This document shows, one piece after another, positions 11,590 through 22,762 of a DNA stretch of 64,000 nt (within the stretch, counting starts at the first letter, position 1; each line of letters starts with the position of its first letter). The stretch comes from Isoetes taiwanensis. Lineage: Eukaryota; Streptophyta; Lycopodiopsida; Isoetales; Isoetaceae. A program made the position numbers and the translations under genes. The stretch covers positions 1,178,001-1,242,000 of the forward strand of contig JAJEKV010000132.1 of the NCBI GenBank assembly GCA_021234155.1, in the 5' to 3' direction. The notes beneath the pieces were generated by a model. The model was not told the DNA's origin. It made no database searches and was given only the letters and a program-made list of their open reading frames with translations.

Positions 11590-12640
11590 GGGTGGTCATT
11601 TTCATGGTGACACCACCAAGACGCAAAATCCTTCTAGTCGCATTATTGGCCCACGCTCTTCAAAGATGCTCACGCCACGCCGACGTGACGCTGACGCTAA
11701 GCCGGGGACGCCCCCACGGCCCGGACGCTTCTTTTCCCTTTGACGCCGGCCGCCACGCCACCCCTTCAAAGAATGGGGAATGGACTTTGGGGACCTATAG
11801 ATCCTCCCCGGCACACTGTACAAATGCGTTCCCAGTTACATTCGTTCTCACCGACCACGCCACCAAATGGGCGGAAGCTTGTGCACTTCCAGACAAACAC
11901 CGCAGCAAGCACGGCTAGAGTCCTCTATCAACAAATTATCATTCATTCGCTGCCCTCGTGAGTGGCAAAGGACCGAGGTGTTCATTTTCATCAATCATAC
12001 TATCAAGGAGCCGACGGATTATCTCCCGATACATCATCACAAGAGCACACCTTACTATCCTCAAGGCAATGGATTGGCGTAGCACAAACAAAACTCCGGG
12101 TCACCATTCTCAAGAAAATTTGTGACGCTTTCCGCATGCATTGGCGACAAAACTTCCTCGTTTTTTGGGCCTACAATACTTGTTTCAAGATTGCTACCGG
12201 GTCACACTCCTTTTAAATTGGTTTATGGTCGAAGCTCTCATGCCGCTTGAATACATTCTTCCAACACTCCGCTTTCAACCGCTATTGCTCATAATCCACC
12301 GCCGCACTCAAAGAACGGGTTCATCAATTAGAACAGTTGGATGAACTTCAAGGGATGCTTATATTCGTGTTCTTCATGGACAAATGTTTGCAAAAATCTT
12401 TACATGACAAACGCTTTGAGACCAAAACATTCAAAGAAGGAGATTTTGGTTCTTCTTTATGATTCCAGTACAAAAATTTTCCTAAAACTCAAGTTTCGCT
12501 TGGCTTGGCCCTTATCAAATTGTTCAAGTGGTTAGACCAAGCTTTTCCAACTAGCTTTGAGTTAGATGGCACTCCATTACCTATATATTGGTTAATGGTT
12601 TTCGCCTCAAAGCATTTCATCACACGTAAAGTGAACATCC
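11590..12640 (+). pseudogene. integrase remnant
   Basis: The zinc-binding N-terminal part is recognisable around 11650-11700 (ALFKDAHAHA-like reading, broken). The catalytic core begins with the WGMDFG-like strand at about 11775 and TDHATKWAEA at about 11860. The DRG-VHF second Asp region is near 11975. YPQGNGLA, the block carrying the catalytic Glu, is at about 12055, where a stop codon replaces the codon at or next to the Glu. The C-terminal part contains KTFKEGD- and DGTPLP-like readings up to about 12640. The minus-strand copy keeps D(35)E intact, which confirms the assignment. The protein would insert cDNA into the chromosome. Confidence 0.82.
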
Positions 12641-12649
12641 ACCCACGTG

Positions 12650-13300
12650 AGACAGTTCAAGATGCAAACACCACGTAGTGACTAGAAAGGTGGTATATTA
12701 TATTATAGTGGAGATTTTTACAAAATGTGGGCGCCCAGCTATTTCCGCTTATGGGCAATTGCCTTATATACAAAAAACGCTCGAGCCCTATCTACTAAGT
12801 CCTAAGAGGAAAAACCCTCTACTCCTGGGTTCGGAGCAGAGGTGATGCGAGGGAGATGGTAGAGGTTCGCTCCCCATCCCAAATAAGGTGAACCACCTCC
12901 ATCCCGTTGGTCTTGCCGATGTTCAGCCATCCCGCACACCAAATCCCATTCTAATGAATGCCAGGCAGTTGTAGGTCCGCCGTCATAATTCATCTTGCAA
13001 GTGATCCACTCCTCGGCCGGTTAGTGGGCATCGCGCAATCTTAAATTCAAGCCGCCAGAAGCCACCATTGAGCGCCATCGGATGCCTCGTTTCTCTCGGT
13101 TAGGTCTTATATAGCCAAATCGAGGAACTCCTTGTCGGCGTGGACCAATCCCAGAAATCGCCAACGTGTTTGCAATGCAAGGTCAAGTTTCTAAATGAGA
13201 ATCTTTACTCCGTACGATATCTAGCCATGGTACCTTGACACTTTCCTTTTAATGATATCCCACTTCGGTTACCCAAGATTGAATGCCATTCCTTCTTTTC
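12650..13300 (+). other. spacer between integrase and extra ORF
   Basis: About 650 bases without a conserved frame. It matches the spacer of the minus-strand copy (about 32,490-33,200) and holds the conserved TATA motif described next. It has no resemblance to a known RNA gene. Confidence 0.6.
13107..13116 (+). promoter_or_regulatory. internal TATA-like element before the extra ORF
   Basis: TTATATAGCCAA lies about 200 bases upstream of the first ATG of the extra ORF. The minus-strand copy has the same TTATATAGCCAA at 32,700-32,710, at a similar distance (about 220) from the matching ATG. The flanks are diverged, so conservation of the motif in both copies suggests an internal promoter. That is inference. 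Confidence 0.45.
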
Positions 13301-13307
13301 ACGCCTG

Positions 13308-16300
13308 ATGAACATTAATGGGTGTCCTTTGCCATCCTGTCACATCCGATCTTTCTTTCCGCCTCATCCTCACCGCTTCATTTCCTTCTCCCTTACGTTT
13401 TTGGGACTTAGCCAAATTTTTTGCCTCTCAATACCCTTCTTGGCATCTTTTGACACCGGCACCATCAACGGTTCCAGTTTTGCCCTCTTCATACCTCTTC
13501 GCCCTCGGTTGTCGCCCTAAAATACACCTTTTTCGTTCCTCTCAGGCCTTTGTCCTCCGTGTGCCTCTTTTCGTCTTCCGCCTTTGGCACGCGCTTCTTC
13601 GTTTTACGACATCATTCCCATGGCCGCCCAAAATTTTCTACACTTCAAGCTACCGCCCCAAGGATCCGCCCCCTTTTTTGTATCGCTATCCTTCTTGACG
13701 CCCACTTTCCGTGAAGCCCTTGTTGGCCCAAATAAAGAAGTCAGCCAACGACACCGGCTTTTGAATTCTCTCAAATGGAACTTCTCCGCTCCAAATCGAC
13801 CCCAGCTTAGCTAGTTCATCGCCAATATCGTTATCACCGGCCGCAGGTTACACCCAATCGCGGTCGATGGCACCACTATTTCGCTGGACGCAACATTTGA
13901 TTTCACGAGGTATTTCATATTCCTTTGCACACCCCTTTGTGTATCATGGTTCGCTATATGGGATCTCGATGTCACAGAGTTTTGGTGCACCCGCTTATCA
14001 TGCTAATGTCCAATGCGTCGACCAATATCGATAAGCCTCAATGAAACCTTTGTTAAATTTCTCAGTGGCGAAAATTCCTTGGGTATTCTATCAAGAACAC
14101 CCATATCAATAAGCCTTTCTATAACCTGGTCCTCACCGCTACACACTCAAACACCACATAGATTGGCCCCAAATGATGTTCTATCGTCTTCTCCAAGAAA
14201 TGGACCGCCTCGGGGTACCACTTCCATTTACGAAGTTCTGTGGGAGGCCACTTTCAAGCCCTCATCCGTCATTACTTCCCCCACACCACCCAATTCTCAT
14301 AATTCCACTCAGTAGCCCTTCCAATCACTCACCAAGTTGGCACTTCACGCCTGCCTTCCACCCGGTCATGTTCATATCCACCCCATGTCACTGCCTCCTC
14401 CGGCTACACCATCCACTTCACACCATTTTTCCCAAACCTCCCAAACCGGGCAACAAAGAAGCTCCACCACCACAACACCCTCGTCGGGCTTGTTGTATCA
14501 AGATCGCCAGGATGCTCAAGCTCTTTGCTCTTAAGTTACAAGAAGCCCAAGACGCTTATGAGCGGGGTTCAGCAATGCACTAGAGGCCTCCTCGAGCACG
14601 CGTACACGGGACCTTCAAGTCGCAACCGCCCAAGTTGCAACTTTGGAGGCCAAACTTCAAGACAAGCATGAAGCTCTCTTACCGAGCTCATGCGGATCTC
14701 AAAAAGTACACAAGCTCAAGTCGCCCAACTCGCAGATCAAACGTGCCAGCTCCAACGAGAAAATTCAGACTTTATTGGAGCACAACAAGTCCAAAGTCAC
14801 GGCTCCTGGCGAGTACCAAGGACGCAGATGTTACTAAACTTCAATGCCTTGTACTCCGAACGTATGAAAATTTTAGCACTCGTGTTCAAAATCTTTCAGC
14901 GGGACGCTCAAATTCGCCTCCTTGACGGCTCGGCTTTTCTACAGTCCTCTCGGCTCACCTCTCTTCAAGATCAGCTGAGAGGTACGTAAAACGAGAAGAT
15001 CTTTGGATGACGGAGATTGCCGTGCTTCGCCTCAATACACCGGGAAATCTTCCTCCCGTGTCAATCCTTCTCGAAGGGGTCAACGTGACCGACCATCCAC
15101 TGCTAATTTAAAGGGACAATCGGATCCGTGATCCGAACAACAGTGCCGGCAAACTATGGTCTTGCGTGGAGGCAAAGCAAACTTGACGCCTATACTGCGC
15201 AATTCTTCACGCCCGCTGTTGACTTCCCGTTCCTCTCGCTATCATGATTATGTGGTTGCTCGACGCCACCTCTTCCTTTCAAAGTGGCACTTGGGCCGGC
15301 GGCCCCGTGGATATTCCAATCGAGCGTGCGCATTTTCTTCGGATTTGGCCAACTCCATTGAAGACAAAGGGTTGTGTCGCGTGCCCTGGTCGCCTTTTGA
15401 TCTCATACACCGTAAGATCCGGCACTTTCTCACCTTCGAGTGGTTCAGCCTATGGCTTACATCTTTCATGATTTCTATCCGGGTGATACGGGAACACTTT
15501 GGAAATGGGCCCACGCCCGGCTTTTCGAGGTGACCCCTTTGTCGCATGGGTGCTTCAGATAACAATCCATATCTTGGATCCTGCTCGCACCCAAACTCTT
15601 CATCGAGTACATGCCCGAGCTTGCAAATCATTTATCTTCTCGGTAAGCTAGGCCAGCCAAGTAAACAAATCGTGAAGTATCTAGGACATCCCGAGGATCT
15701 TCCCTTATGCACAAATTTATATGCAGCACCTTGCTTGCAAGCATAACTTACATAAGCTACATTGGATAGCAAGACGTCCCCACGGGATGGGATAGCCCTC
15801 CACACCAACTCTCAAAATTTCTCTCGCTTCTTTGGGATCGTTATGCCGCTCTTGATCCAGATCTTGTCAATCACTCCGGAGACCGGCCAAGAACCCACCC
15901 CAGGCATGGTTCCTTCTCCTATGCTTCCCCGGTGTACCTCCACGCCCCAGGTTCCTGACTCCTGATTGGCGCCTTCCTTTTGGACCAAGGTCATGGATGG
16001 TCATGCAGGCTGACACCACCTCGGATCTCGATCTCCTGGGATCACGTTTTGTTAGGGCTCCACATTTAGGAAGAAGGTGCCACTGGACAACACCACCAAT
16101 TGGATCTACATTGCTAATGGCGGGGTTGGCAAATAGCCATGGGATCGCCTTCATGGTCTCACGCACCTTCTTGGGGTGCCTCCACCTCACCGATCCTTCC
16201 ACCATCTTCAAGGCGATTTTTCGTTGCTCTCAAATGTATTTTGCTAAGCTCCTTAAATGGCGGCGTCCCATTTTCATCTGCAATCCAAATGCGATTGTCG

Positions 16301-16500
16301 GTGCCTTTGGCCTTGATTTTGTCTCCTCATGGAATGTCGGTACATTTCTTGAGCGCCCGCAGCGCCCTTGAAGACATGCGGCTCGCTTTCTTATTGATGC
16401 TGATCCCGCCCTTGGCCAAAAACCTCCTCAAGCTCTTCAATCACGCCCGAGGGATCTCATTAGCCCGTTACCATAATGGTGCCTGCCTCTCAGAAGTGAG
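13308..16500 (+). pseudogene. extra 3' ORF of the gypsy element
   Basis: This coding region downstream of integrase has the same sense as gag-pol. It matches, piece by piece, the minus-strand region 32,485-29,450 of the second copy. A likely start is at 13620 (MAAQNFLHFKLPPQ), parallel to MAAPKLPTLKSLQ in the other copy; both run on into FLTPTFREALVGP or STPTFHEALLGP. The middle part contains a Pro/Ser/His-rich linker (14,290-14,480), then a helical, Gln/Lys-rich coiled-coil-like stretch (14,520-14,960). Frames change many times. Tat/Athila elements often carry such an extra ORF, in some cases env-like and in others of unknown role. No transmembrane or fusion signature is visible here, so its role is unknown. 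Confidence 0.65.
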
Positions 16501-16573
16501 GATCACTTTCGACATGATGGCTTCCCCGCCCTCCGAAACGCTTCCTCCTTTTCTTCACTCAAAGGTGTCGTTT

Positions 16574-16583
16574 GGTGGGGGAG
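16574..16583 (+). promoter_or_regulatory. polypurine tract
   Basis: GGTGGGGGAG directly precedes the 3' LTR (TGTTAG). It would prime plus-strand cDNA synthesis. The minus-strand copy has the equivalent TTTGGGGGAG. Confidence 0.8.
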
Positions 16584-17155
16584 TGTTAGGCTGTGCCTCT
16601 GACAGGACTATTCATGCATCTGACATGTACGAGGTCAAGCTCAAGGATCCTCGGTCGACCCACGGGTCGACATCCAAGGCTCCTTGAAGACCAAGCGGCC
16701 AAACCACGCAATCAAAGCACGGTTCGCACCGCTTCGGACAAGTGACGGCCCGTCACCCGCCTTGGCCGGGCCACATGCGGATTCTAGGCACTTCAAGAGG
16801 CACGCCAACATTCCGCGAATCGCCTCCTCCTTCCGTGAGTCGCACCGAGATCGGTCAGTGTCTATATTGGGCCCAAGGCCATTGTACTATATATATGAGT
16901 AGAGTTAGCACATAAGTTTTAGATGAGTTTTGAGTCTTGTCTCCTTTCGGTTTTTCTCTGTTGGGAGAGTTCATATATTTTCATCATTGATATCAAGGAA
17001 GCTTTATCATCTTTCTCTCATTTTTATTTACTGTTTCCTTCTTTTTTCTTCTCTTCTTGCAAATCCCCGTGACATAGTCCCCTGACTCTCTGTTAGATCC
17101 ACGGGTCCTCACAGAGGGGTCATCTTCCAGAGTTCCCGACCCGACCCCCAAAACA
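16584..17155 (+). repeat. 3' LTR of the gypsy element
   Basis: Begins TGTTAGGCTG and ends CCCCCAAAACA (TG...CA). It carries the same TATA region, GAGTCTTGTCTCCTTTCGG and TTGATATCAAGGAAGC blocks as the 5' LTR and the inverted LTR at 28,688-29,291. Confidence 0.92.
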
Positions 17156-18620
17156 CGGGACTCCATTTCCTTTTTGGCATAGAAAAGAATATCGATTACG
17201 CCAAGTGCTTCCTTTCGGGAGGCCATGCCAAAAGCTTGTGTGACAAAGCAGTTGAGCAACCGTGGTCGTATGGTTGCCATTTACAATCGATTCTTACATT
17301 TTGGTCCTCCGCGCTTCGCCCGCATCTGCGGATCGAGCGGCGCATCGACATCGACAGGGGGAGGTGCATCGATGGGCGATAAGCGATTCGTAGAGAGTGT
17401 CAAGTGCTTTCTGGACTTATGACCCTACAAAGAATATTTTGCTAGGGCTTTATGCATCTTGAACACATCGACTTCAATCTAAAGCCCACCCCCAAGGTGG
17501 ATTCTCTCCCCGCGGCTTGATGCTTGCTATGGCGTTACCGGACAACTCATATACGCTCTCTTGAGTGACGCCGCCACCAAGATGGAGTGAACTTCACGAC
17601 CGCCAAGTTACTATCCCGTTCTTGAGATGAAGAAGCGCACAAGGACTCCCTCTCTAGAACTATTTGGGCTCTGTGATAAGATGTCTGGCTTACGCCTCTT
17701 GGAGGCCGACCACCTAAATCTTTTCCCTCTGCACTTAGGGGTTCCTCTTGACGCAGCTGGTCTCTTCCTCACTCACCTCCTAGGCGACCTTGATATTCTC
17801 TTCATTCCACCCAAATACAAGTTTAGTGGCACTTTACGGTGAATAAGCCGAAAGGGTGTCCTCGCCTTTTATTCAGACGGTCTCCATGGGCGCTGCCCCT
17901 CTGTGCTTTCTTTGTCTCCTTTTCTTGTATCTAGACTTAAGCCACTTAGTATCGATACTTTAGGTTGGTTTTGCCTCGATACTCCGTGAAATAGGTGCTT
18001 TCGACTGTTTTCATTTGTGTTCTAATATCCACCGCCACCGACAGTAGAGTAGCCATCCAAGATATCGCTTGATTTGATGCCCCGGACGCTTAAACTTTCA
18101 TATGAGTCTAGCGCCCATCCTTTCTTGAGCGCAAGAATGTGGGCTTTCCTTTATACTTGCGCCATCATACATGGCTCGTTTTCTTAGAAAGTGGAACTTT
18201 ATAATGGACGAAAAGTCCGATCTACGGTGTCTTCAACATTGATGAGGAAGTCATCCTTGTTCTCGGCGAGACCTCCATGTCGGCAGTAATACATAATTCA
18301 TTTTTCCCCCTATCTTGCCAAAGAAAAGCAAAAGATCCTTGAGGTGGTTTTATCCGGGACCCGGGATGAATATTCCCTATCTCTATGCACGGCACCCATT
18401 CCTCGAAGAACAGCAAAATTTCATGGGGCACAACCTCGGATGCCGAAAGCAGTTCTTTTCTCTTCTTCGTTTCTTGCATCCTCTATTGCAATAGCCTCTG
18501 CAAATTTGGGTCCTGCATCGAACCTCCTATCACCTTTATTCAGCCATACAATTCTGCAGAAATCCAAAGTAGTGTTAGTACCAGGAGACTTGGGGCTGAA
18601 GAGAGATTTGTATGATGGAG
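17156..18620. other. flank of the gypsy element, no recognised gene
   Basis: One open frame at 17,627-17,842 (+) encodes 71 residues with an unusually protein-like middle (LELFGLCDKMSGL, then LLEADHLNLFPLHLGVPLD), ending at TGA. It may be a scrap of an older transposon protein. I recognise no family. The rest has stops in all frames. Confidence 0.45.
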
Positions 18621-18621
18621 G

Positions 18622-18886
18622 CAATTGGGCCCATAGCCCAATTTGGCCGGGATCCCCACGCACACCAAATTGGGCGCCTGCCAAATTTGTTTCAGCTAAC
18701 TCATGGTGAGCCTTTGGGCTCAGAGACAATCAAGATCACACGGGCCAAATTGGGCGCCCGCCATTTGATTGTCCTTTGAGACACCAAATTGGGCGCCAAT
18801 TTTTTACCTGGCAATAATCTCATGGTGAGCCTTGGGGTGAGGGAGACGACAGATAGGGGCCAAATTGGGCGCCACGCCCAATTTGG
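18622..18886. repeat. cluster of five palindrome copies
   Basis: Copies lie at 18,622-18,645, 18,665-18,689, 18,745-18,769, 18,784-18,804 and 18,860-18,886. The last is the longest, with 12-bp arms CCAAATTGGGCG and CGCCCAATTTGG around CCA. The sequence CTCATGGTGAGCCTT also recurs at 18,701 and 18,820, so part of the cluster is a tandem duplication of about 119 bases. Confidence 0.75.
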
Positions 18887-19071
18887 CTGATCCCCTGACA
18901 AGATAAAATTACGCCCGCCTTATTTACTTATCCATCACACCAAAGTATTATCGCCAATTTAGTCTATCCTTGAGCACGACTTCCTAGATGGTAGACTTGC
19001 AGAGTAAATAGCTGCCCATTAGTCGGTGCCCAAGTCTACCTTCCAAGGAAGTCGTGGTTTCTCCGGATAGG

Positions 19072-19120
19072 CAAATTGGGCCCCGCCCACTTTTGGTGTG
19101 AGGGGGATAAGTAAATTGGG
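19072..19120. repeat. two degenerate palindrome copies
   Basis: CAAATTGGGCCCCGCCCA starts at 19,072 and TAAATTGGGCG starts at about 19,111. Both keep the left arm better than the right. Another half copy lies near 19,183. Confidence 0.55.
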
Positions 19121-19199
19121 CGTCATACTTTGGTGTTAGGAAAAAGTCCAATGTTTTGCAAAATGAAAGACCCCTACTAAGCAATTGGGTGCCCTATTC

Positions 19200-20183
19200 G
19201 CTTCCGCATACGGAGTTTGCATTTGTGGGGGGATTAAACATCTAGAAGATGTTAATATGTCGACCATGGCCCAATTTTCGAGATGCAATAGCGGGATACT
19301 CAATCACTTGCGGCCAAGTTTATATTAAGAAAGTAGTCCAGCTTACCTTTGCCTCCCCGTGGTGGGGGGCGAGATGCCATCAATCTGCTAAGATTCGCTA
19401 GCATACCGGGTACCCAGCGGAGCAGACAATGAAGAGAGGAAGGCGCCAACGATGAGCGAAAGCGGCCGAGAAACACAAGGCCATGCTCGATCCGGCCGAA
19501 GCGCTTGGTTCGGGAGTATAGTCTTGGCACAGGATAGGGATGAGAATGACTTTCGTGGCTAACAAATATGAAGGCGACAGTGTTAAGCGGACCACAAAGC
19601 GCCAAAGAAGCACATAATTTTCTAAATCTGCAGTCGAGGAGAATGAGGGGCTTTTAAAGGGTTATGGACCTTTCATGATGCGAAGACAAGTGTCGTGCAT
19701 GTAAGAGTTTGGCCTTTTGAAATAAAAATGGACCGTTGATGGGTTCGAGCGTGAGGAATTAATTGTGGACCTTAATAATAAGTGCACGGAGATTTTGAAT
19801 TTCAAATCTGTCATTTATAGCCCGCCCAAAATTAATTCGGGTCATGCACATGTCGCACGTGCTTTAGGCGGGAATTTGTGTTTAAAAGTTCCGGGCCGGA
19901 CACATTACTTCGAAATTAGGTGGGACATTTAACTTTCAAAATAGGGGGGAAATTACATTCAAATTTTGGGGGGAATTCCTGTTTAAATGTAAATGCGCTT
20001 CAAACCTGTTGTTTTTCTGGCAGTGCTTTGTTTGGCTACTATATTTTTTGCAAGACGCAAACATCTTCAGCGATTCATACTCATGGCCACGAGATCTCAA
20101 AGGTTTGTCTTTGCTCCACGCTTAAATTCGCCATACCTCCATGTGTAATTGCTGCAAATGTGATGTGAAGGGATGTAATCAAT
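19200..20183. other. non-coding stretch
   Basis: No gene recognised. G-run motifs (AGGGGGGAAAT, TTTTGGGGGGAATT) occur at about 19,944-19,975 within a segment of loosely repeated phrases (GGGACATTTAACTTTCAAA and similar). Confidence 0.55.
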
Positions 20184-20323
20184 CACGCCTTTCCATTCAC
20201 GGCTGTTCATTCGCACCTCTTCAAGCACGCCTGTTCATTCACACCTTTCCATTCACGCCTCTTCATTCACACCTCTTCATTCACGCCTTTTCGATGGCGC
20301 CTGTTGATTTACTCCTCATGATT
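20184..20323. repeat. 14-bp minisatellite, ten units
   Basis: Ten consecutive 14-base units, consensus CACRCCTSTTCATT, run from 20,184 to 20,323. Units 4-7 are nearly identical and the outermost units decay, as in an array homogenised at its centre. Three units (42 bases) keep the reading frame, so an open frame runs through it at 20,141-20,404. I do not take that frame as a gene. Confidence 0.85.
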
Positions 20324-20698
20324 CACCTGGTTACTGTCACATTTACTCTAAGTTTTGATGCAGTCCGTCCTCTTCCCCGAAATTGTTGTCAGGGAATTGT
20401 GTGAGGGCTATTTTCTCCATTAACCCTTGTTTGTAGTCAGGCCCTTCCAATGCTCGATTGTATTTGTTTTGGTAGCTCAATGATAAATTCGGTTAGTTTA
20501 CGCCTCCTTACTTCTTTTTTAGTAATACGCCTCCTTCCGGTTTCATCTCTGAGAAGGTTAATTGTCCCTTTGGTGTAGATGACCCGATATAAATGGCGGG
20601 TAGGTTGGGCAAAAGCGTATCTGTTTTTTCTCTTGGTGACAACTAAATTTGGGCGGTAGAGTCTCTGCCTACTTCCACGGCTCTTTAACCACCACGAA

Positions 20699-20717
20699 CA
20701 AATTGGGGCCCAATTTG
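20699..20717. repeat. perfect palindrome copy
   Basis: Arms CAAATTGGG and CCCAATTTG around a single G. Confidence 0.75.
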
Positions 20718-21004
20718 TCTTGTGATTATAACTTTGTTGGCGACAACCTTCTTTTATTTACCCATTGTGAGGTATTTTGCATCAATACTACCCTTATATA
20801 AGCGCCTCATTCGGTTCAAATTGGTGGCCAATTTTGCAACAAAGGACAACTTGGTGCTCGCCGATTGATCCCCTTGTGTAGATGACGGAATAGATTGAAA
20901 GCTGGAGGGTGGGCTAAGCGTATCTCGAATGTGTTTTCTCTTGGCAGCTAAATTGGGTGGTGAGAGTGTGCTACACCTACTTCTGACTCTTCTACCACCA
21001 CGAA

Positions 21005-21025
21005 CAAATTGGGCGGCCCAATTTG
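21005..21025. repeat. perfect palindrome copy
   Basis: Ten-base arms CAAATTGGGC and GCCCAATTTG around a single G. This is the best example of the family. Confidence 0.85.
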
Positions 21026-21105
21026 TCTTGTGATATAACTGTTCGGGCGAGAACCTTCTTTTCTACCCATTGTGAGACTTACAATCCAATACTAACCCTA
21101 TACAA

Positions 21106-22061
21106 GGGGAATCTAAAGACCTCATATGTAAAAAAGGGCACCCTTAATTTCATTGTCCTCAGAACCATTGAATGGGAATCCCCGTGTCATTTGCATTGTT
21201 TTCTCGTCTTCCTTACTCGATTTTAACACTACATCAAATCCTTGTGCCGGGTTGTGTATCTCTTCCTTAATGAACATCTAGTAGCAAAGGGGTTGTGGGG
21301 CAAATGACACAATGCCACTTCAAGGAGATATCGAATGGACTAGTGAGCGTAGGTGTGGAGGAAGTGTTAGAAGGCCACCATACCCTTCCTTGGCCAACTC
21401 GGATGCAAGCACAATAGCGTAGCCCGGGGGCTCATTCGTTCGGAGAAGTGAAGATGCTCGTGAGTCGCGCTAATGACGCGTCCAAAGAAAAGACAGCCGG
21501 AAAGAGGTGGGGAAGGAGACACAACCGGCGACAAGATATACCCTTCTTGAAAAGGATTGTGAGATATGGCACTCATGCGACTCCATTATCACCGAAAAGG
21601 ATTCATATCTTTCATCGCCCCGATGATGCTGGGTTGTGACCGCCGGGTTTCAAGTTTGTGGGAGTATCAAATGGCGAAGGTTTCCCTCCCCTTCCGGTGA
21701 ACATCCGCTGCCGTGGTTGCTTGCAAAAGTCGGCCGGGGATGCTCGTGAGATGGAGCAATGACCTCACCAGCGTTAACGGAGTAAAGGTCTCGAGATATT
21801 GACCGCACACACCGCAACAAGAAGCGATATTGTGTCCAGCCCATGGGAGCTCAGAGCATCGAAGCACCCAAATTATGAGAAACGACATTATACTTTTCAT
21901 TCCCCGACAGCCCGGGGAAGGTTGTTAGGCCACCAAAGCTTGCTCGTCTCACCACCGAATGCTATCCTCGATTCTGGGGAGGACCTTGTGTTGCAAGAAT
22001 AGGTGTTGGTCGGGTTCTCTACCAATGAAGTTGTTAACATCTGCGAAAGGAATTCCTAGCC
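21106..22061 (+). other. possible upstream part of the DUF7869-type gene, not resolved
   Basis: Short open pieces on the plus strand (21,448-21,639 with VSRANDASKEKTAGKRWGRR, and 21,799-22,002) precede the clear part of the transposon gene. They may be its 5' region. No motif allows a firm assignment. Confidence 0.3.
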
Positions 22062-22389
22062 ATGAAATCAAGTGATAGGGTTACTTTTGTTTATGACATG
22101 TTCGCCAACAACATGAAAGGTCGAGAGAGTGGGACGGTTGGTCTTTATGAGAGGAATCTCGTTTGCGAAAGGGCGTGGTATCTTGGTCTCGGGATCTCAA
22201 AGTCGGCGTATCTGAAATGGAAGGCCCAATTTCTTGAGGGTGCACGCAAGGCCGAACATGGTAACTGTGGCACCTTGAAGCCTCGCTCCTCGACGTTGGC
22301 ATGTGAGGCCGTGTTTTCCATGTTCGTGAAGGAGAACGGTGAATCCTTGCCCCACCGCAGCAGGAGAAACGAGGAGGGGATAAGAGAGA

Positions 22390-22743
22390 TGTTAGTTTGA
22401 GTTCTTGGCATACACCCTGCAGCAGCAGTCCATGACTGCCGGATGCTACAAAGCTGCCATGCTCATGATCACAAAACAAGAACAAGACAAAGAAATATGC
22501 ACAAAGAATGAGGGAAACGTGCCAAGTGAGGCTCTCCAAATTTGAGATAAACCTGAGTACATCTGAAGAGGCTCCGGTCTAATATAGTGTAGACGGCAAA
22601 TCTGAGCCGTACATCTAACTAAATCTAATCCCTACACTTATGTAAACCTAATCATGCCAAGTGTCAGTCTGCCACCACTGACACCTAACATGTGCATCCA
22701 CCTAACATGTGCATGCACAATGTTAACCACTAGGTGGTTAACA
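22390..22743 (-). repeat. 3' LTR of the small element
   Basis: 354 bp. It contains ACCTAACATGTGCATSCACC in tandem near its plus-strand right end and ends in a hairpin (arms TGTTAACCAC and GTGGTTAACA, loop TAG). It carries GGCTCCGGT at 22,569-22,577, which the partner LTR lacks. Confidence 0.9.
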
Positions 22744-22762
22744 CTGCCTCCCCCTAAAAGTT
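22744..22762 (-). promoter_or_regulatory. polypurine tract of the small element
   Basis: On the minus strand CTTTTAGGGGGAGGCAG runs directly into the LTR end TGTTAACC. Confidence 0.75.

Larger units (their letters stand above)
6166..17155 (+). mobile_element. full-length decayed Ty3/gypsy LTR retrotransposon (Tat/Athila type)
   Basis: This is an 11.0 kb element with two direct LTRs (6166-6738 and 16584-17155), a tRNA-Asp-like primer binding site, gag, protease, reverse transcriptase, RNase H and integrase in the Ty3/gypsy order. About 3.3 kb of extra coding sequence lies between integrase and the 3' LTR, followed by a polypurine tract. RT and integrase wording (RDHFPLPF, TGRIARW, YPQGNG) and the large 3' extra ORF fit the Tat/Athila branch of plant Metaviridae. 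Nearly every domain is broken by frameshifts, so the copy is not autonomous. The LTRs differ by many substitutions and small indels, which points to an old insertion. The bases flanking the ends (GCAAA before 6166, CGGGA after 17155) do not match, so no target duplication is recognisable. A second, truncated copy lies on the minus strand at 28,688-34,540. Confidence 0.92.
20570..21105. repeat. tandem duplication of about 305 bp, each carrying one palindrome
   Basis: Segments 20,570-20,805 and 20,875-21,105 share AAGCGTATCT, TTTTCTCTTGG, ACCACCACGAACAAATTG, AATTTGTCTTGTGAT and CCATTGTGAG in order, with many changes between. Each unit carries a perfect palindrome at the same place (20,699-20,717 and 21,005-21,025) but with different centres. 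A third, looser copy lies at 20,817-20,836. Confidence 0.7.

Noticed and set aside
17156-17160. Target-site duplication of the full-length gypsy element
   Set aside because: CGGGA after the 3' LTR does not match GCAAA before the 5' LTR. Allowing mutations would make almost any 5-mer fit.
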